Positions 60,699 through 64,000 of a DNA stretch of 64,000 bases are shown here, in pieces (the stretch's first letter is position 1; each line of letters opens with the position of its first letter). The stretch lies in NCBI RefSeq assembly GCF_034928825.1, contig NZ_JAYFUL010000016.1, positions 1 to 64,000 on the forward strand. The letters run 5' to 3'. The position numbers and the translations under genes are program-made. Below the pieces are notes generated by a model that searched no databases, was not told the DNA's origin, and worked only from the letters and a program-made list of their open reading frames with translations. The DNA comes from Arcicella aquatica. GTDB taxonomy: Bacteria; Bacteroidota; Bacteroidia; Cytophagales; Spirosomataceae.

Positions 60699-62489
60699 TT
60701 AATTCCACCCTTCATTTTGTTCAAGTGCAGGGAACTTCAGTATTTCTGAATAAGGAATTGGGCCGTATTTCATATAACTCTTGAATACTCTGTCTTGTAC
60801 AACTGGGATTAAAGTGTAAACACCATTTTGGATACTCACTCCTTTGGCTGGCTCAGTAAGTCCTGCGTTCCAGCGACGTAAATCCCAGAATCTAAATCCT
60901 TCAAAACAAAGTTCTAAGCGACGTTCATTACGAATCAATGTACGCATCGTTTCCTTATTACCTTTTGCACTTTCCAGATAAGCATCGTTGTTGGTTGTAC
61001 CAATCCCCGCTCTTCTACGGATAGCTCTGATGATATCATAAGCTGAATAAGCATTTGTACCCGTACCCGTAGGTCCCCAAGCCTCGTTAGCTGCTTCTGC
61101 ATAAGCCAACGCAATTTCGGTATAACGAATATGCGGTTTGTAATGACGCTGATTGGTGGCAGATGTAGGGTTGAGGTTTACATCTTGGCGTAACAATTTT
61201 CGCAAATAATAACCCGTTCTTGTCGAAGTAGCCACTTTATTAAGCGCATCGTTGGTAGTACCATTAGCAGTAGTATTAATAGCTGTATTATTTACACCAG
61301 CGGTTGCACCATTCACAAGCACAAACATTTTCAAGCGTGGGTCACGATTAGTATATGGGTCGGCAGGATTATAGCCACTGTTAGCATCACTAATCGGATA
61401 CCCATTTAGCATTGGAAAAGCATCTACAAGGTTCTGAGACGGATTGATACGTCCGTTACCAAATAATGTTGGAGGAAAATTAGCTTGTTCTAAATCTCTA
61501 TTCTCACCCCAGTTATTTCTCCACAATATTTCAGGAGGGTTAGCTCCATCCTTAAGATTAGCGATCTCCGTAGTATTAGTATACCAAGTAAGACCACTCG
61601 CTACATTACTTGTCACAGCATTCAACCCTCCATTCGAATTCAATACATTAGCGGCATAGTTGGCGGCATCTGTCCACTTACTTGTATTGCCATTATTAAA
61701 CGATGGGCTGGCTGCCAGTAATGCAGCTTGCGCTCTTACTGCTTTAGCAATACGACCAGTAAATAAACCGCTGAAAGTAACCCCGAATGCACGGTTATAT
61801 TGCTCAATCGTTACCTGACCATACTTTGCTGGTATCTGAGATTCCTGTCCCAGTGAAAAATTCTGATAGTCTAAAGGAAGCTTGACATCAGCACTGTCTA
61901 AATCTTGATAGATTTGTTTCATACAATCATCAAAAGAAGCTCTTGGAAGATTATAATTATCAGAAGTAGTCTGTGGTTTAAGTAAAATAGGTACTCCAAG
62001 CATCGTTCCGCCTACTCCTTTACCTGCGTGTGTCAACAAAAGATGGTACATCAATAACGCACGAAGTCCATAAGCTTCTCCTTTAATTCTAGTAGTAAAC
62101 AATCTATTAGCAACAGGGTCCGTCACCCATTGAACCTTGTTTACTTCTCCAAGCATAATGTTCAGGTATTGAATTCCTGCAAAACAGTTCGTCCATTGGC
62201 TTGTTGGATTAATGTTAGCTGTCCACTGACCTGTTGCCAATTTTAAATAGCCATTGTCTTGATCGTTACTTACAGCATCATCAGTTGCCACGTCATTAAA
62301 AGACCACGAATTCGTTGGTATTCTGTTATAACCATTCAGCAATATACCGAATGGAAATCTTGAGTCACTTGGTAAATAAGCACTAGGATCTAATTGCCTG
62401 TTATTCTCTATAGCAGGTTCTATTAGGTCTTGACATCCGGTCAGCAATACAGCAGCGCAAACCAGTAGTTTTAATATTCCTTTATTCAT
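60699..62489 (-). CDS. SusD/RagB-family lipoprotein of the xylan locus
   Basis: About 596 residues from the ATG at 62489, giving the lipobox MNKGILKLLVCAAVLLTGC (Cys19); the longer open frame to 62528 lacks this fit. Internal features: 'GEAYGLRALLMYHLLLTHAGKG', 'YTEIALAYAEAANEAWG' and RNERRLELCFEGFRFWDLRRWN are SusD hallmarks. It captures xylo-oligosaccharides for the SusC pore directly upstream (stop at 62533). The sequence is distinct from the SusD at 34875. Confidence 0.94.
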   Translation of the reverse strand: MNKGILKLLVCAAVLLTGCQDLIEPAIENNRQLDPSAYLPSDSRFPFGILLNGYNRIPTNSWSFNDVATDDAVSNDQDNGYLKLATGQWTANINPTSQWTNCFAGIQYLNIMLGEVNKVQWVTDPVANRLFTTRIKGEAYGLRALLMYHLLLTHAGKGVGGTMLGVPILLKPQTTSDNYNLPRASFDDCMKQIYQDLDSADVKLPLDYQNFSLGQESQIPAKYGQVTIEQYNRAFGVTFSGLFTGRIAKAVRAQAALLAASPSFNNGNTSKWTDAANYAANVLNSNGGLNAVTSNVASGLTWYTNTTEIANLKDGANPPEILWRNNWGENRDLEQANFPPTLFGNGRINPSQNLVDAFPMLNGYPISDANSGYNPADPYTNRDPRLKMFVLVNGATAGVNNTAINTTANGTTNDALNKVATSTRTGYYLRKLLRQDVNLNPTSATNQRHYKPHIRYTEIALAYAEAANEAWGPTGTGTNAYSAYDIIRAIRRRAGIGTTNNDAYLESAKGNKETMRTLIRNERRLELCFEGFRFWDLRRWNAGLTEPAKGVSIQNGVYTLIPVVQDRVFKSYMKYGPIPYSEILKFPALEQNEGWN

Positions 62490-62532
62490 ATAAAACATAG
62501 TATAATATTCAAAATATGATATTTTCAAAAAC

Positions 62533-64000
62533 TTAGAAAAGGGCTTTTACACCTAAATTGAACAAACGTGTTTGTGGTGCACTTCCCACATTAAGTTCTA
62601 GGGTTTCACGATTGTCAGACACAGTTAGTAGGTTAAAGCCAGTGACATACAATCCTAGTTCACGTACAAAAGATTTCATCTTTAATACATCCGTCAAATC
62701 ATAGGTTACTTGTACTTTACTCAAGTCAAAACGATTCGTTTTATAAATCCAGAAATCAGATGAACGGAAGTTATTATCACTTGTCAAAGTGGTAAGTCTT
62801 GGATAGGTGGCTGTTAGTTTTGTTGCTTCCGTCCATCTATCTCTCACTACTGCAGAATACTTATCTTCACCATCCACCCAGAAATAAGAGCTATTACGCA
62901 TTCCATTAGCCCCAAAACGACCAACACCCATTGCAAAAAAAGTAAGCTTTTTCCACTGAGCAGTGAGGTTTATCCCTAAAGTAAGCGGAGCACCGAACCA
63001 ACCACCTTTTCCTAAAGAGACTTCGTCTCGGCTATTAATAATACCATCACCATTTTGATCTTTGTATTTAATATCGCCAGGCTTTACTTGTCCATATGTT
63101 TGTGTTGGAGAGTTTGCTATATCGTTTTGATCTTGGAATAACCCCAAACTTTGTAAGCCCCACATCGTATCAAGCGGTTTCCCTTGACGGTTTTGGTAGG
63201 CATCTTCGTATAATTCTGCTCTTTTAGTAGCAGTAGTTTGGTAGTATGTACCATTTACACCCAAAGTCCAATTTACTTCACCATATTTTTTATTCAAACT
63301 AGCACCGAAATCAAAGCCAACACGTTTGTCTTCATTATAATTTACATAAGGAATAAATGAAGATACTGGAAAGCCAGTTGTGAAATAACTTGGAAATAAA
63401 ACAGATGCTTGAATGATATTTCCTGAGATTGTATTGGCAAAGAATGTTCCGTTTAAGGTTAATAATCTTTTGAAAAACGAACCTTCGAATCCTACACTAA
63501 TTTCTTCTCTTTTAGGAAATTTCATGTTAGGGTTATCACCTCTTCTTGATTCAGTAGCTTGAATACCCGTACCATCTTTCCAACCATACCATGAACCAGC
63601 ACCAGTATAAACACCTTGATATAAATAGTAATTTGGAATATCAAGGTCTGTATGTAAAATACTAGCAGAAGCTGTCAACTTCAAATCGTCTACGATATCT
63701 GAATTTTTAAGAAACTCTTCTTGACTTAATCTCCAGCCTAAAGTAAGTGACGGAGAAAATGCTTGACGATTACTTGGAGGAAGTTTTGCAGAATGGATAT
63801 AAGCAGCACTAAAATCCATGTAGTATTTATGCTTGTAATTATAGCTTGCTAAAAAACCTAAATTGGCATTACTGGTTTTGTGGTAAATCGCAGATTCTGA
63901 TTGTTGAAACCCATTTGCTAATAAAATAGCTGATAAATGATGGTCTTCGTTAAAAGTTCTATCGTAATTTAACTGTCCTGAAAATGCAATCGTTTGGCGA
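62533..64000 (-). CDS. SusC/RagA-family TonB-dependent transporter, C-terminal part (cut by window end)
   Basis: The frame stays open to the last base of the window, so the gene extends beyond 64000; the first Met seen at 63819 is internal. The visible stretch is the barrel: 'DYSAAYI'-type strands, 'FSPSLTLGWRLSQEEFL', 'NMKFPKREEISVGFEGSFF', 'GDIKYKDQNGDGIINSRDEVSLG' (a calcium-like loop common in SusC), and the end 'RLFNLGVKALF' with terminal Phe. It is the first visible gene of the SusC, SusD, SGBP, GH10 operon and the outer-membrane import step for xylan fragments. Confidence 0.94.
   Translation of the reverse strand, partial: RQTIAFSGQLNYDRTFNEDHHLSAILLANGFQQSESAIYHKTSNANLGFLASYNYKHKYYMDFSAAYIHSAKLPPSNRQAFSPSLTLGWRLSQEEFLKNSDIVDDLKLTASASILHTDLDIPNYYLYQGVYTGAGSWYGWKDGTGIQATESRRGDNPNMKFPKREEISVGFEGSFFKRLLTLNGTFFANTISGNIIQASVLFPSYFTTGFPVSSFIPYVNYNEDKRVGFDFGASLNKKYGEVNWTLGVNGTYYQTTATKRAELYEDAYQNRQGKPLDTMWGLQSLGLFQDQNDIANSPTQTYGQVKPGDIKYKDQNGDGIINSRDEVSLGKGGWFGAPLTLGINLTAQWKKLTFFAMGVGRFGANGMRNSSYFWVDGEDKYSAVVRDRWTEATKLTATYPRLTTLTSDNNFRSSDFWIYKTNRFDLSKVQVTYDLTDVLKMKSFVRELGLYVTGFNLLTVSDNRETLELNVGSAPQTRLFNLGVKALF

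Overview
The window is AT-rich DNA from a member of the Bacteroidota, most likely a Cytophagales/Spirosomaceae-type bacterium. This rests on two SusC/SusD outer-membrane pairs, a hybrid two-component (HTCS) regulator, a GH92 mannosidase, secreted proteins with short 'MKK..' signal peptides, and the absence of Shine-Dalgarno sequences. No rRNA, tRNA or CRISPR was seen.

Layout. 1-285: 3' end of an IS3-type transposase and a terminator. 365-6308: two convergent sigma-54 activators; one belongs to a DUF1275 - TPR/histidine kinase - response regulator operon. 6313-13357: Dps, then a minus-strand group of small-molecule enzymes (haloperoxidase-like hydrolase, YdcZ-type permease, extradiol-dioxygenase-like VOC protein, alginate-export porin, amidohydrolase, isochorismatase-like hydrolase). 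13358-14974: gene-poor scar tissue with a decayed IS5-type transposase, a 68-bp direct repeat and hairpins. 14975-19182: plus-strand secreted phosphoesterase, SGNH hydrolase and a glycosidase-like protein. 19298-27943: mannose-type catabolic operon (GntR regulator, ROK kinase/phosphomannose isomerase fusion, sugar porter, GH92, six-hairpin glycosidase). 28260-32665: GHMP kinase, nucleotidyltransferase, phosphohexomutase and GalE.

32987-46325 is the most interesting block. It holds a SusCD operon with two phosphoesterases, an XRE-cupin regulator, an OPA-type MFS transporter and a zinc alcohol dehydrogenase. It also holds an FAD amine oxidase and a phosphonatase-like HAD enzyme of the families linked to aminophosphonate catabolism, plus a second copy of the phosphodiesterase. 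The three promoter regions share an almost identical double palindrome (TAAAC-N4-GTTTA, 7-bp spacer, degenerate second copy). I read this as one regulon for outer-membrane uptake and breakdown of an organophosphonate or phosphonate ester.

46601-51432: relic LysR gene, isocitrate dehydrogenase, two poorly known genes, a Sua5/TsaC protein and an SbtA-type bicarbonate permease. 51664-53049: winged-helix protein and DUF2490 protein. 53176-53480: a foldback element containing a perfect 54-bp palindrome. 53488-64000: xylan utilisation locus (HTCS, GH10 xylanase with inserted CBM, surface glycan-binding lipoprotein, SusD, SusC cut by the window end).

Three copies of a 160-bp MITE-like repeat with terminal inverted repeats and 3-bp target duplications (AGT, TAA, ATC) lie at 6313, 20618 and 51442.
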